Source: Bacillus_P idriensis_A (GTDB lineage: Bacteria > Bacillota > Bacilli > Bacillales > Bacillaceae). Taken from it: a stretch of 64,000 nt of DNA. The position numbers and the translations under genes were made by a program. The stretch spans positions 1 to 64,000 of the forward strand of contig NZ_JBCMYF010000017.1 of the NCBI RefSeq assembly GCF_050483325.1. The letters are read 5' to 3'. Positions 35,868 to 45,009 of the stretch are shown one piece after another. The notes beneath the pieces were generated by a model. The model made no database searches and was not told the origin of the DNA. It was given only the letters and a program-made list of their open reading frames with translations. How positions within the stretch are numbered: position 1 is the first letter of the stretch; every line of letters begins with the position of its first letter.

Positions 35868-36323
35868 TTGAAAATCCTGGAACATCTTCCTTCAATAAAT
35901 CAATTAAACGATTTTCATGGGGATGCAATGACTCTATTAATGAGAACTCCTTCCATGTTTTTTTTACAATGGAATATAGGAATAAAAACGGAATTGGCTC
36001 TCTCAATCATTTGCAGCGAGAAGTTTTCGTCACTGGAAAAAACAATAAGGTTCTATCAAAGGAAGAAAAATTCTCTATCCTATAAAGATTTTAAGATCTC
36101 AGAACAACATGGACACCTTTTTATAGAAGGCATAGGATCAGATGCCGGATATTATGCAGAACTGATTCTTCATACATCGGAAAATAGTACACTGACTGTT
36201 CTAAAGTCAAATGAATTTAAAGGATCTTTCACAAATGACAGTCAAATTGATTGGACAGCCTATAAAGACGAACCTGATTCGTGGAAAAACCAATTCTCAG
36301 CATATACAGTATACAACCAATAG
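35868..36323 (+). CDS. DUF4912-like protein of the alpha-glucan cluster
   Basis: This 151-residue protein of unknown function has a core (MRTPSMFFLQWNIG... then ...GYYAELILHT) that resembles DUF4912, a carbohydrate-binding-like beta fold often found beside glucan enzymes; the match is by eye. TTG 35868 is very close to AGGAAAGGG, so the true start is uncertain. It lies 15 bases before the GH57-GT4 gene, making a three-gene operon likely. Confidence 0.65.
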   Translation: MKILEHLPSINQLNDFHGDAMTLLMRTPSMFFLQWNIGIKTELALSIICSEKFSSLEKTIRFYQRKKNSLSYKDFKISEQHGHLFIEGIGSDAGYYAELILHTSENSTLTVLKSNEFKGSFTNDSQIDWTAYKDEPDSWKNQFSAYTVYNQ

Positions 36324-36338
36324 AAGGAGTATAAACAC

Positions 36339-38978
36339 ATGATGAAAAACAGCATGATTATTCTTCATGCCCACCTGCCTTTCATCACTGACTATACAAA
36401 TAAGGAATATGAACAGCTTTGGCTTTTTGAAGCTTTGTCAGAATCCTATATTCCAGTGCTTTGGAGTTTGAAGGCTGTGGAAAATCCGTCCATAACGATC
36501 TCTTTTTCTCCCACTCTTATGGAGATGCTTACAGATAAGAAGATTCAGGCAAATTATCGCCGCCACTTGGACAAAATGATGTCGTTAATCAAATCAGAAC
36601 TAAGCAGGGGAGTGGATGATGAGCAGGCAGTCCTGAAATTTTATCATTCTCATTATGAGAAAATGATTGGAACCTTTGAAGAATTTGAGGGGAATATTTT
36701 AAAAGGTTATATTGATTTATTCAATAGAAGAAAAATTGAGGTTATCACTACATGTGCAACACATGCAATTCTCCCTTTTCATTGCACAGAAGAAGGCATG
36801 AACATGCAAGTAGAAACCGGAATGAAAGTGTTTGAACACCATTTCGGAACAGCTCCGAAGGGGTTCTGGCTGCCAGAGATGGCAATCAACGCTCAAACCA
36901 TTCAAATTCTCGCTCAACAGGGAATTGAATATACGTTTGCCGATTCACCTGAAATAAACTCCCCTGCAGCAGCTGTTCATGGCGTGACCATTTTTAAACG
37001 AAATAAAGAAATCGCTGGCGCTATATGGGATAAACATAATGGATATCCAGCTCATCACGTTTACCGGGAGTATTATCGGGATGTCGGGTTTATTAGAAAT
37101 TGGGATGATATTAAAGAGTTTGCATTTCTTGAAAAAACAAGAATCAATACTGGACTGAAACTTTGGAGGATAACTGGTCAGACAGAACGGAAAAAGATAT
37201 ATATGGAAGAAAAGGCATTTGAACAGGCTAAAAGGGATGCGCAGGATTTTTTGCAGAGACTTGGATCTGAAAGTGAGCTCTCTGTGATTCCATTTGATTT
37301 TGAGCTGTTTGGTCATTGGTGGTTTGAAGGGCCAGTCTTTTTATTGGAGCTGTTAAAACATGACAGCCAATTTATTCTGCCGTCTGATTGGCTTAAGAAT
37401 AAGAGGAAGATCCGCGGGCATGTGGACATAGCATTTTCTACATGGGGGAAAAACGGATATGGGGACATGTGGCTTAATGAAAAAACAGCGGAATATTTTC
37501 ATCACTTTCATTTAATCGAGAAACAGCTATTTGGCGACACTGTCAATTCCCGGGAAATGAATGAGGAAAAGAAATGGAGACTTATTAAAGAATGGATGCT
37601 TGCCGCCAGCAGTGACTGGACATTCATGATCGGAAACGGGACCTCTGCTGATTATGGACATAATCGGATTAAAAAGCATTTAATAAATTATTACAAACTG
37701 AGTAAATCAACGGATGAACCGCTAGTTGTGAATCAACCGGAACCGGATATTTTTGCCTTTCTTCCATTAAAAAGAACGGCAGCTGAGATAAAAGGTTCTG
37801 CTGATGGTCCTAAAATACTGATGGTGTCTACAGAATATCCCCCAAATATTGTCGGTGGGCTCGGAAGACATGTTGATGAGCTTTCAAATGCACTTGCGGG
37901 GCATAATTACGAGGTCGTTCTACTTACCGTTGCTTCAGATGAAAAACCTTTCTATGAAAACCCAGTACCAAATCTGCATGTCTACCGGATTCCGTCTCTT
38001 CAGCTAAAGCATAAGTCGCTTACTGAATGGATAATGAATCACAATAGTGCATTTGTTCAGTTTTTATTGAAAAATAAACACATAGAATTTGATATCGTGC
38101 ATGTTCATGACTGGCTTACCGGAGCGTCAGGAAGAGCCCTGCAGAATCTTTTTAATGTGCCGCTCATAGCAACTATTCATGCGACAGAACTAGGAAGAAA
38201 CAAAGAAATCAGGACACCGCTTCAAAAAGATATATATTGGGAAGAAAACTTGCTTGTACACGCAGCTGACCGGGTGATTGTATGCAGTGACTATATGCTG
38301 AAGGAAGTCACTGAACAATTTCACATACCGTCTGAAAAACTAACTGTGATCCCTAATGGAATAAATCTTTTAAAAACTAATATGTATGATAAAAATTCAC
38401 AAAAGTGCAAAGTGATATCTTTGACAGGGCAGCCTTATCTTTTCTCGATGGGAAGGCTGGTCCCGGAAAAAGGGTTTGATGTCCTTTTATCTGCCTTACC
38501 GGGTATTTTGAAGCGTTTTCCTAAAATCCGCATGGTTATAGCAGGAGATGGGCCGCATCGCACCGAATATGAAAAAAAAGCGAAAGAATTGAACGTTCAT
38601 GAAAATGTAACATTCCTTGGTTTTATAGATGAAGACCTTATACATATACTCCTTACGCACTGTGAGATGAATATTATTCCTAGCTATTATGAACCATTTG
38701 GGATTGTTGCACTGGAGAGCATGGCGGCAAAAAAGCTGACAATTGCCGCAAATACCGGCGGTTTAAGAGAAATTATCAACCATACTGAAAATGGACTCCT
38801 GTTTGAGCGGGGAAATTCAAAAGCTTTGGCATCAGCTATCCTAGAGGCACTCCAACATAAAGAGCTGGCAGACCGGCTGGCTCAAAAGGGTTATGACGAT
38901 GTTTTGAGCCGTTTCGCCTATGAACATATAATTAATAAAGTTATTAACGAGTACAAAGTGCTTTATCCTAAAAGATAA
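36339..38978 (+). CDS. GH57 branching enzyme fused to GT4 glycosyltransferase
   Basis: This 879-residue two-domain protein begins with a GH57 alpha-glucan branching-type domain (residues 1-450): HAHLPF near residue 11, the nucleophile region GFWLPEMA (E180) and the acid/base region PFDFELFGHWW (D320). From about residue 490 a GT4 glycosyltransferase follows (STEYPPNIVGGLGRH, VHVHDWLTG, GRLVPEKGFDVLL, PSYYEPFGIVALES). Together they could both elongate and branch an alpha-1,4-glucan. AAGGAG lies nine bases before ATG 36339. It is coupled to a nucleotidyltransferase that may supply sugar nucleotide. The donor (ADP- or UDP-glucose) cannot be told from sequence. Confidence 0.88.
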   Translation: MMKNSMIILHAHLPFITDYTNKEYEQLWLFEALSESYIPVLWSLKAVENPSITISFSPTLMEMLTDKKIQANYRRHLDKMMSLIKSELSRGVDDEQAVLKFYHSHYEKMIGTFEEFEGNILKGYIDLFNRRKIEVITTCATHAILPFHCTEEGMNMQVETGMKVFEHHFGTAPKGFWLPEMAINAQTIQILAQQGIEYTFADSPEINSPAAAVHGVTIFKRNKEIAGAIWDKHNGYPAHHVYREYYRDVGFIRNWDDIKEFAFLEKTRINTGLKLWRITGQTERKKIYMEEKAFEQAKRDAQDFLQRLGSESELSVIPFDFELFGHWWFEGPVFLLELLKHDSQFILPSDWLKNKRKIRGHVDIAFSTWGKNGYGDMWLNEKTAEYFHHFHLIEKQLFGDTVNSREMNEEKKWRLIKEWMLAASSDWTFMIGNGTSADYGHNRIKKHLINYYKLSKSTDEPLVVNQPEPDIFAFLPLKRTAAEIKGSADGPKILMVSTEYPPNIVGGLGRHVDELSNALAGHNYEVVLLTVASDEKPFYENPVPNLHVYRIPSLQLKHKSLTEWIMNHNSAFVQFLLKNKHIEFDIVHVHDWLTGASGRALQNLFNVPLIATIHATELGRNKEIRTPLQKDIYWEENLLVHAADRVIVCSDYMLKEVTEQFHIPSEKLTVIPNGINLLKTNMYDKNSQKCKVISLTGQPYLFSMGRLVPEKGFDVLLSALPGILKRFPKIRMVIAGDGPHRTEYEKKAKELNVHENVTFLGFIDEDLIHILLTHCEMNIIPSYYEPFGIVALESMAAKKLTIAANTGGLREIINHTENGLLFERGNSKALASAILEALQHKELADRLAQKGYDDVLSRFAYEHIINKVINEYKVLYPKR

Positions 38979-38991
38979 GGAGCTGAAAAAT

Positions 38992-40041
38992 GTGAAAGCT
39001 GTGATCCTTGCAGGCGGAGAAGGCTGCAGGCTTAGACCTCTTACAAATCACTGTCCAAAACCAATGGTCCCTATATTAAACAAGCCTGTTATGGAATATA
39101 GCATTGAGTTATTAAAAAGACACGGCATCAAGGACATTATAATGACTGTGCATTATTTGTCATCTTCTATTCGTGCCTATTTTGGCGACGGTTCAAAATG
39201 GGGAGTCACGATCACTTACAGTGAAGACGGGATGCCTCTCGGTACAGCAGGAAGTGTGAAGCTTGCAGAGCAATTGCTTACCGACTCATTTCTTGTCATC
39301 AGCGGAGATATTCTAACTGACTTTGATTTAAGGGCAGGCATACAGCATCATGAGGATCAGCATGCAGCAGCGACTATTTTTACTAAGCCGCTCGAATTGC
39401 CGATTGAGTACGGAGTGCTTTTGTCTTCAGATAAAAAGATGAAAAAAATGTTTGAGAAACCTAACTGGAGCGATCTTACCCAGCACTCGATCAACACGGG
39501 CATCTATATTCTGGATCCGAAAATTTTCAGTTATTTAGAAGACTTTACTCATTATGATTTCAGTAAAGATGTGTTTCCTGCTATCTTAAAACATAATGAG
39601 AAAATCACTATTTTTGAAGCGGAAGGATATTGGTCAGACATTGGGACGCTTGCAACTTATCGCGAAGCTCAGTTTGACATGCTCAATCATAAGGTCAGCC
39701 TTCCATCTAAAGGCAAAGAGATAGCTAAGGGAATCTGGATGGAAGATGGGGTAACCATTCATGATGATGTGACGTTAAAAGGGCCGATTTATATCAGCAA
39801 GAATACGATTATCCATGAAGGGGCAACAGTAGGGCCAGAGACGGTTCTATCAGAGTCAGCCATTATCCATGAAAAATCAGTAGTTACTCATTCTATTCTA
39901 TGGGAAAACAGCTATATTGGAAAATCCTGCAGTCTTGGCGGGATGATTGGGCACTGTCAGATTCAGGATCATTCAGCTCTCGCTGATCTCAACGAAGAGG
40001 CGGCTAATGCCTGGAGAGAGTATACCAAAAGAGATTCTTAA
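38992..40041 (+). CDS. Sugar-1-phosphate nucleotidyltransferase (NDP-hexose pyrophosphorylase)
   Basis: This 349-residue protein has a nucleotidyltransferase domain (VILAGGEGCRLRPLT at 4-18, GTAGSVKLAE, SGDILTDFD) and a C-terminal left-handed beta-helix (about 245-340, repeated hexapeptides such as IYISKNTIIHEGATVGPETV). It resembles mannose-1-phosphate guanylyltransferase/glucose-1-phosphate adenylyltransferase-like enzymes. The GTG start 38992 is nine bases after AAGGAG; the overlapping ATG at 38990 reads into a stop. It probably makes the nucleotide sugar used by the preceding glycosyltransferase. Confidence 0.87.
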   Translation: MKAVILAGGEGCRLRPLTNHCPKPMVPILNKPVMEYSIELLKRHGIKDIIMTVHYLSSSIRAYFGDGSKWGVTITYSEDGMPLGTAGSVKLAEQLLTDSFLVISGDILTDFDLRAGIQHHEDQHAAATIFTKPLELPIEYGVLLSSDKKMKKMFEKPNWSDLTQHSINTGIYILDPKIFSYLEDFTHYDFSKDVFPAILKHNEKITIFEAEGYWSDIGTLATYREAQFDMLNHKVSLPSKGKEIAKGIWMEDGVTIHDDVTLKGPIYISKNTIIHEGATVGPETVLSESAIIHEKSVVTHSILWENSYIGKSCSLGGMIGHCQIQDHSALADLNEEAANAWREYTKRDS

Positions 40042-40158
40042 CTCATTTCTTTTCAGACATTGAAGAAAAAAATAAAATAATGTGGAATTTCCTTTTTAAA
40101 AATGCTATTATAGTTAAGTCTGATTTAGTATAAGTTTTTAGTTTGGAGGGAAATCAAC

Positions 40159-40308
40159 ATGCGCGTTAATCTTACACTAGCTTGCACAGAGTGCGGCGAA
40201 CGTAATTACATTTCTAAAAAGAACAAACGTAATAACCCTGATCGCATGGAGCTTAAAAAATATTGCTCTAGAGAGAAAAAGGTTACATTACACCGCGAAA
40301 CAAAGTAA
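40159..40308 (+). CDS. rpmG: 50S ribosomal protein L33 (RpmG type A)
   Basis: This 49-residue ribosomal protein begins MRVNLTLACTECGERNY and ends HRETK, the RpmGA pattern. GGAGGG precedes the ATG. The first zinc pair C-x2-C is present (C9, C12), but the second pair is broken, with only one Cys (YCSREKK). It is therefore an intermediate between zinc-binding and zinc-free L33 forms. A terminator follows directly. Confidence 0.93.
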   Translation: MRVNLTLACTECGERNYISKKNKRNNPDRMELKKYCSREKKVTLHRETK

Positions 40309-40341
40309 GCAGCAGGAATTTATTCCTTGCTGTTTTTTTTA
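40309..40341 (+). terminator. Terminator after rpmG
   Basis: CAGCAGGAA pairs with TTCCTTGCTG with one bulged T (40310-40332), followed by eight T. Confidence 0.85.
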
Positions 40342-40377
40342 TACCTATTCATATATTTTTAAAGGGAGAGCTTTGGA

Positions 40378-40944
40378 ATGATGAAGACAAATCTTAGAAA
40401 TGATGTGAAACGCAAGCTTAAATCTTTAGATAACGATACATACGAAGAGCATTGCGAACGTATAAATAAAAGACTTTTTGCCCAGCCGTTCTGGATAAAG
40501 AGTGAAACCATTGCCATCACCATTTCAAATGGCAGAGAAGTGGATACTGCCGTGATAATAAAGGAGGCCTTAAGACTGAACAAAAGAGTGGCCATACCTA
40601 AATGCTACCCCGATCAAAAAAAGATGGAATTTCGCACCTTCCAGACGACGGATCAGTTAGAGACTGTTTATTTCGGTCTGAAAGAGCCTGTTGTTTCAAA
40701 AACAGCTTTTGTTCCGGCTGATGAGATTGACCTGCTTATCGTCCCGGGAATATGCTTTGACAGAAAAGGCTACAGGATAGGGTATGGAGGCGGTTATTAC
40801 GACAGATATATGACTCAGTACAGTGGTTTTTCTGTCTCCCTCGCATTTGAGGCACAGTTGATCTCTGCTGTTCCTGCTGAAGCGCATGATCTGCCTGTGC
40901 ATCAAATTTTGACGGAAAACGAGGTGATTGTTGCCGGTGGCTGA
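40378..40944 (+). CDS. yqgN: 5-formyltetrahydrofolate cyclo-ligase
   Basis: This 188-residue enzyme converts 5-formyl-THF to 5,10-methenyl-THF using ATP. The substrate/ATP motif DLLIVPGICFDRKGYRIGYGGGYYDRYM is the family signature. The basic N-terminal helix (RNDVKRKLKSL) is typical. GGGAGAG lies ahead. It overlaps the DUF92 gene by eight bases. Confidence 0.93.
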   Translation: MMKTNLRNDVKRKLKSLDNDTYEEHCERINKRLFAQPFWIKSETIAITISNGREVDTAVIIKEALRLNKRVAIPKCYPDQKKMEFRTFQTTDQLETVYFGLKEPVVSKTAFVPADEIDLLIVPGICFDRKGYRIGYGGGYYDRYMTQYSGFSVSLAFEAQLISAVPAEAHDLPVHQILTENEVIVAGG

Positions 40945-41707
40945 TCACATTTTTGCCATTCTTTTTGTTCTTTTTATTTCTATCGCTGGTCTTAAGCTAA
41001 AGTCGTTGACTATAAGCGGAGCCTTCGCTGCGGGTTTCGTTGGAATATCTATTTATGCAGGTTTTGGCTATTCAGGATTAGCTGTGCTCGGGATATTCTT
41101 TGGGAGTTCAAGTTTCTGGAGCAAATTTAAGCGTGATCGCAAAAGCAGTACAGCCGAACTGCTTGTGAAAGGAGATCAGCGGGATGCAGCACAAGTGCTG
41201 GCAAATGGAGGTGTTTCTGCATTAATCAGCATTGTTCATGCATATATGCCTTTTGAGGGCAGTTTTGCCGTTTACAGCGCGTCTGTTGCTGCTGCAAATG
41301 CTGACACTTGGGCATCTGAAATTGGAACACTCAGCAAAAAAATGCCAAGGATGATCTTTACCTTGAAAAAGGTAAAGAAGGGAACATCAGGGGCAGTTAG
41401 TTCTCTCGGTACTGGTGCAGCGCTTGCAGGTGCATTGTTAATAGGAATTACAGCCTATGCCGTTTTTCCAGTGCAAGAAATGGATTTCCTACTTATTGTT
41501 CTTTTCGGATTCACAGGCAATCTGATTGATACTGTGCTTGGAGCTGCTGTTCAAGTGTATTATAAATGTCCAGTCTGCGGATTAACGACAGAACGATACG
41601 AGCATTGTCAGGTGCGCAGCATGAAGATTAGAGGTTTTTTAAATAATGATGCTGTGAATTTCATAGCCATTTTTACTGCAGCATTTTTAGCCTTACTTGT
41701 ATACTGA
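40937..41707 (+). CDS. DUF92 family integral membrane protein
   Basis: This 256-residue membrane protein has about six hydrophobic segments, the KRDRKSSTAELLVKGDQRDAAQVLANGG loop and NADTWASEIG, characteristic of DUF92 (TIGR00297). The family includes plant phytyl-phosphate kinase, so a CDP-alcohol-like or polyprenyl kinase activity is possible but unproven. GAGGTGAT at 40921-40928 is ideally spaced from GTG 40937, inside the end of yqgN. A CPVCGL pair lies near the C-terminus. Confidence 0.82.
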   Translation: MADHIFAILFVLFISIAGLKLKSLTISGAFAAGFVGISIYAGFGYSGLAVLGIFFGSSSFWSKFKRDRKSSTAELLVKGDQRDAAQVLANGGVSALISIVHAYMPFEGSFAVYSASVAAANADTWASEIGTLSKKMPRMIFTLKKVKKGTSGAVSSLGTGAALAGALLIGITAYAVFPVQEMDFLLIVLFGFTGNLIDTVLGAAVQVYYKCPVCGLTTERYEHCQVRSMKIRGFLNNDAVNFIAIFTAAFLALLVY

Positions 41708-41765
41708 AAGAAAACATGGATAAAAAATCAGGTAGCGGCAAAAAGTATCACTAGGAGGGATGAAG

Positions 41766-41942
41766 ATGCGAAAATTGAATTCTGTACTTCTTATGGTCCT
41801 TGGTATTCTTGCGTTTTACCAATATCGCTACCGTTTGATGAATGTCGTGCTAAGCAGGCCGAATATACGACACTTTTTCATTCAGCTTTCCATGAGAATT
41901 CCTTTTATTAGGGAAAAATTTATGTTCCGTGCTTTTCATTAA
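41766..41942 (+). CDS. yqgO: YqgO-like small membrane-associated protein
   Basis: This 58-residue protein has one hydrophobic stretch (residues 4-17), then a basic region with YRYRLMNVVLS and the MRIPFIREKFM ending. AGGAGGGA (41753-41760) supports ATG 41766. Its position between the yqgN cluster and the rhomboid gene suggests YqgO; its function is unknown. Confidence 0.7.
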   Translation: MRKLNSVLLMVLGILAFYQYRYRLMNVVLSRPNIRHFFIQLSMRIPFIREKFMFRAFH

Positions 41943-41946
41943 TGCT

Positions 41947-41973
41947 CACCTGTTGGCCAACAGGTGTTTTTTT
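41947..41973 (+). terminator. Terminator after yqgO
   Basis: CACCTGTT (41947-41954), GGCC loop, AACAGGTG (41959-41966), seven T. Confidence 0.9.
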
Positions 41974-42092
41974 CATTATTTAAAAGGTGACATCGTACAT
42001 CAAAAACAGTCCCGTTATAGAAAGAAAGTTCGATTCTTTATCAAGTTGCGGGTAAGCTGATATAATATGATTAAAAGTTCGGAGAGAAGAAT

Positions 42093-43262
42093 ATGGGAAT
42101 AAGCGGGGATAATCTTTTTTGGAAGTTAACTCATGAAGCTGTGACGAGACACAATTATCAGATCATCCGTTTATCAGAAGATGAACAGGAAGTTTTGCTT
42201 GGTCCATATAAAAATAAGAAGTTTCAACTTGTACGTTTCATTAGGATGGATCTTGATTGGGGAAGAGAGCTTTACCAGGATATTGAAAGGACTGCCGGAC
42301 ACATTGACCGGATACGCAAACAATCATGGAAGCGCCCGATACAATTATTAAACGTTTACATTTCAACTTATCCTCCAGTGGATGAGTGGGAGGTGCATAT
42401 TGCAAAAACGCACCAGGAGGGACAAACGGCAATAAAATCAATTGTTGTTCATAAAGACAATGAAGCAGAGATGGTCTTATACCTTTCCAAAATGCTTGGA
42501 GTAGGGCTGTCTTTAGAAAAATCACTTGATCCGAATGATACTGTAAGACTCAGAAGCGAGGCAATTATTCAATCAAATCGCAGAGTAAAGGAAGAAAGCC
42601 AGATTTTCAATTTTGGAAAACCAATCTTCACCTATTTATTTACTGTGCTGCAAATCTTAATGTTTCTCTTTTTAGAAGCGGCAGGAGGGAGTCAAAACAC
42701 TCAAGTATTAATTCAGTTTGGCGCTAAATACAATCCCTTGATAATAAATGGTGAATGGTGGCGTTTCTTCACTCCAATTATTCTCCATATTGGGATGCTG
42801 CATCTTCTGATGAATACGCTGGCCTTGATTTATATTGGCAGTGCGGTTGAGAGGATGTACGGATCTGTAAAATTTTTGTTTATTTATATATTTGCCGGCG
42901 GTTCAGGAACTCTTGCAAGTTTTGCTATAAGCGCCTCCATTTCAGCAGGAGCTTCAGGCGCTATTTTTGGCTGTTTCGGTGCCCTGCTTTTTTTAGGATT
43001 AATCAAACCAAACTTGTTCTTTAGAACTATCGGCTCAAATTTAATCTTTATTATCGTGCTTAATCTCCTTTTTGGCTTCGCTGTTCCTAATATTGATAAT
43101 GCAGGGCATATTGGAGGGTTGCTGGGAGGATTTTTGGCTGCACTGATAGTTCAGCTCCCCAAACAAAACAAATGGGGACTGAGGCTGATTGGAGCTTTTC
43201 TGTCTATTCTATTCATAGGTGCTGCCTATATCTACGGAGTTCACTTTGCCCGGATTTTTTGA
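42093..43262 (+). CDS. gluP: Rhomboid family intramembrane serine protease
   Basis: This 389-residue protein has an N-terminal soluble domain (1-175) and then about seven membrane segments. The catalytic dyad is Ser288 in GASGAIFG and His339 in NAGHIGG; the ER/WR loop EWWRFFTPIILH is at about 221. It matches YqgP/GluP, which cleaves membrane proteins such as the Mg transporter MgtE. It ends right after the last segment and lacks the C-terminal TPR extension I recall for the B. subtilis protein (507 residues). Confidence 0.9.
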   Translation: MGISGDNLFWKLTHEAVTRHNYQIIRLSEDEQEVLLGPYKNKKFQLVRFIRMDLDWGRELYQDIERTAGHIDRIRKQSWKRPIQLLNVYISTYPPVDEWEVHIAKTHQEGQTAIKSIVVHKDNEAEMVLYLSKMLGVGLSLEKSLDPNDTVRLRSEAIIQSNRRVKEESQIFNFGKPIFTYLFTVLQILMFLFLEAAGGSQNTQVLIQFGAKYNPLIINGEWWRFFTPIILHIGMLHLLMNTLALIYIGSAVERMYGSVKFLFIYIFAGGSGTLASFAISASISAGASGAIFGCFGALLFLGLIKPNLFFRTIGSNLIFIIVLNLLFGFAVPNIDNAGHIGGLLGGFLAALIVQLPKQNKWGLRLIGAFLSILFIGAAYIYGVHFARIF

Positions 43263-43296
43263 GGACAGGAAACTGTTCTCTTTTTTATTTCCTGTC
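43261..43296 (+). terminator. Terminator after the rhomboid gene
   Basis: GAGGACAG, GAAA tetraloop, CTGTTCTC (43261-43280), then TTTTTT. An alternative longer pairing GACAGGAAA/TTTCCTGTC (43264-43296) overlaps it. Confidence 0.82.
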
Positions 43297-43435
43297 TTAT
43301 TTGGCTCTGGGATAAAAGCCAGCTTGCGATTTTAGAAGATATCTGATCTAAAAGATGATAATTCTCTTGACGCATTACAGCATTCCTTTATACTTTAATG
43401 TAGTTAGATTAAGCAACATATGAGTAGGTGGGAAA

Positions 43436-43636
43436 GTGAAAACAATTTATGATGTTCAGCAGCTCTTAAAAAAGTATGGAACAATCATATACATTGGCGA
43501 TCGCTCAGCTGATTTAGAACTGATGGAAATGGAAGTCAGACAGCTGTTTGATTCGAATCTTATCGAAGTTCAGGATTTCCAGATGGCAGTGCTGCTTTTA
43601 AGACAGGAGCGAGAGCGGGTAAAAGACAAAATGTAA
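43436..43636 (+). CDS. yqgQ: YqgQ family protein (DUF910)
   Basis: This 66-residue all-helical protein has the family core LLKKYGTIIYIGDR and MEMEVRQLFDSNLI. Its function is unknown; it is small, soluble and acidic. GTG 43436 follows AGGTGGG by about five bases. It lies 64 bases before glcK and is probably co-transcribed with it, as in B. subtilis. Confidence 0.87.
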   Translation: MKTIYDVQQLLKKYGTIIYIGDRSADLELMEMEVRQLFDSNLIEVQDFQMAVLLLRQERERVKDKM

Positions 43637-43700
43637 GGCAAACCGTTCAGTAAGTTGTGCAAGCGGTTTCTTAAATATATCAAAAAGGATGACATTGAAA

Positions 43701-44669
43701 ATGACAGATAAATGGCTAGTAGGAATTGACTTAGGCGGAACAACAATTAAGATGGCGTTTATCAGCCATTATGGAGAAATGATCGAAAAATGGGAAATAC
43801 CTACAGATAAAAGCGGAAAATCAATCACAACAGATATAGCAAAGGCCATTGATGCGAAGCTTGCTGAACTCGGGCAAACAAAGTCCAAGCTTGCAGGAAT
43901 CGGCATGGGAGCACCAGGTCCTGTGAATTTAGAAACTGGCCTTGTTTATGAAACAGTAAACTTAGGCTGGAAGAACTATCCGCTGAAGCACCATCTTGAA
44001 ATTGAAACAGGCTTAAAAGCCGTAATAGACAATGATGCAAATATTGCGGCTATCGGAGAGATGTGGAAAGGTGCCGGAGACGGTGCCAAAGATGTCATTT
44101 GTGTTACTCTAGGCACCGGAGTAGGCGGAGGCATCATTTCTAATGGAACGGTTGTTCACGGTGTAAACGGAGCAGGAGGAGAGATTGGCCACATTACTTC
44201 TGTAGTAGAGGGAGGCGCACCTTGCAATTGCGGCAAAGAAGGGTGTCTGGAAACAATTGCTTCTGCAACGGGTATTGTAAGGCTTGCTGTTGAAAAGCTG
44301 CATCAGGATTCGGCACCAAGCCCGCTTAGAAAATTATACGAAGAGAACGGCAGCATTACTTCAAGAGATGTATTTGAAGCATCTGAACAAGGTGATCAGC
44401 TTGCAGCAGAAGTTGTTGAATATATTACAAAGCAATTAGGCCTTGCTATTGCAAACTTATCAAATGGGTTAAATCCAGAAAAGATCGTTATTGGCGGCGG
44501 GGTTTCAAAAGCTGGTGAACACTTAAGAAAAAATACAGAAAAGTATTTCAAACGCTTTGCATTTCCGCGGGTGGCAGAAGGTGCTTCCATATCAATTGCC
44601 ACTTTAGGAAATGACGCAGGGGTAATCGGCGGAGCCTGGCTTGTCAAAACAAAGCTTTCGGCTGTATAA
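43701..44669 (+). CDS. glcK: Glucokinase, ROK family
   Basis: This 322-residue ATP-dependent glucokinase forms glucose 6-phosphate from free glucose. The phosphate-1 motif GIDLGGTTIKMAF, the glucose-binding region ENDANIAA-like (IDNDANIAAIGEMWKG), and the ROK zinc motif HITSVVEGGAPCNCGKEGCLE are all present. ATG 43701 gives the family N-terminus MTDKWLVGIDLGG; the upstream ATG 43689 touches the AAGG site, and TTG 43695 is also possible. Confidence 0.95.
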   Translation: MTDKWLVGIDLGGTTIKMAFISHYGEMIEKWEIPTDKSGKSITTDIAKAIDAKLAELGQTKSKLAGIGMGAPGPVNLETGLVYETVNLGWKNYPLKHHLEIETGLKAVIDNDANIAAIGEMWKGAGDGAKDVICVTLGTGVGGGIISNGTVVHGVNGAGGEIGHITSVVEGGAPCNCGKEGCLETIASATGIVRLAVEKLHQDSAPSPLRKLYEENGSITSRDVFEASEQGDQLAAEVVEYITKQLGLAIANLSNGLNPEKIVIGGGVSKAGEHLRKNTEKYFKRFAFPRVAEGASISIATLGNDAGVIGGAWLVKTKLSAV

Positions 44670-44698
44670 AGCATATAAAAAATAAAATAAACGATAAT

Positions 44699-44743
44699 AA
44701 GAAGGAGCCCTATCTCCCATAGATAAGGCTCCTTCTTATTTGA
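44699..44743 (+). terminator. Terminator after glcK
   Basis: AAGAAGGAGCC (44699-44709) pairs with GGCTCCTTCTT, with an inner TATCT/AGATA stem. TATTTG follows. The 44745-45009 stretch is AT-rich, with no gene or known RNA motif recognised. Confidence 0.85.
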
Positions 44744-45009
44744 TTTGAATATTCGGAAAAGTTTTACTTTGATATTAATGAAACTTTTTTATGTTTTATA
44801 CGTCTAATTATAGGGTAGAAAGAATAAGCTGAACATTATTATTCTATCATCCTAGTGTAAGGGAAATGTTAAAAACGATTGATTTTTTGTTAAAGAAGTA
44901 TTAAGATATGGTTTAGCTGTGATGATTCAGCCTAATTTATGGAAAAAATATTGAATTAATATAAAAAAATATATGCTGCGCAGGTTCTAACGAATGAGGA
45001 GGTTATGAA

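Noticed and set aside
44745..45009. Riboswitch or structured leader before yqgS
   Set aside because: AT-rich with only a weak AAAAGTTT/AAACTTTT pairing. No known RNA motif was recognised.
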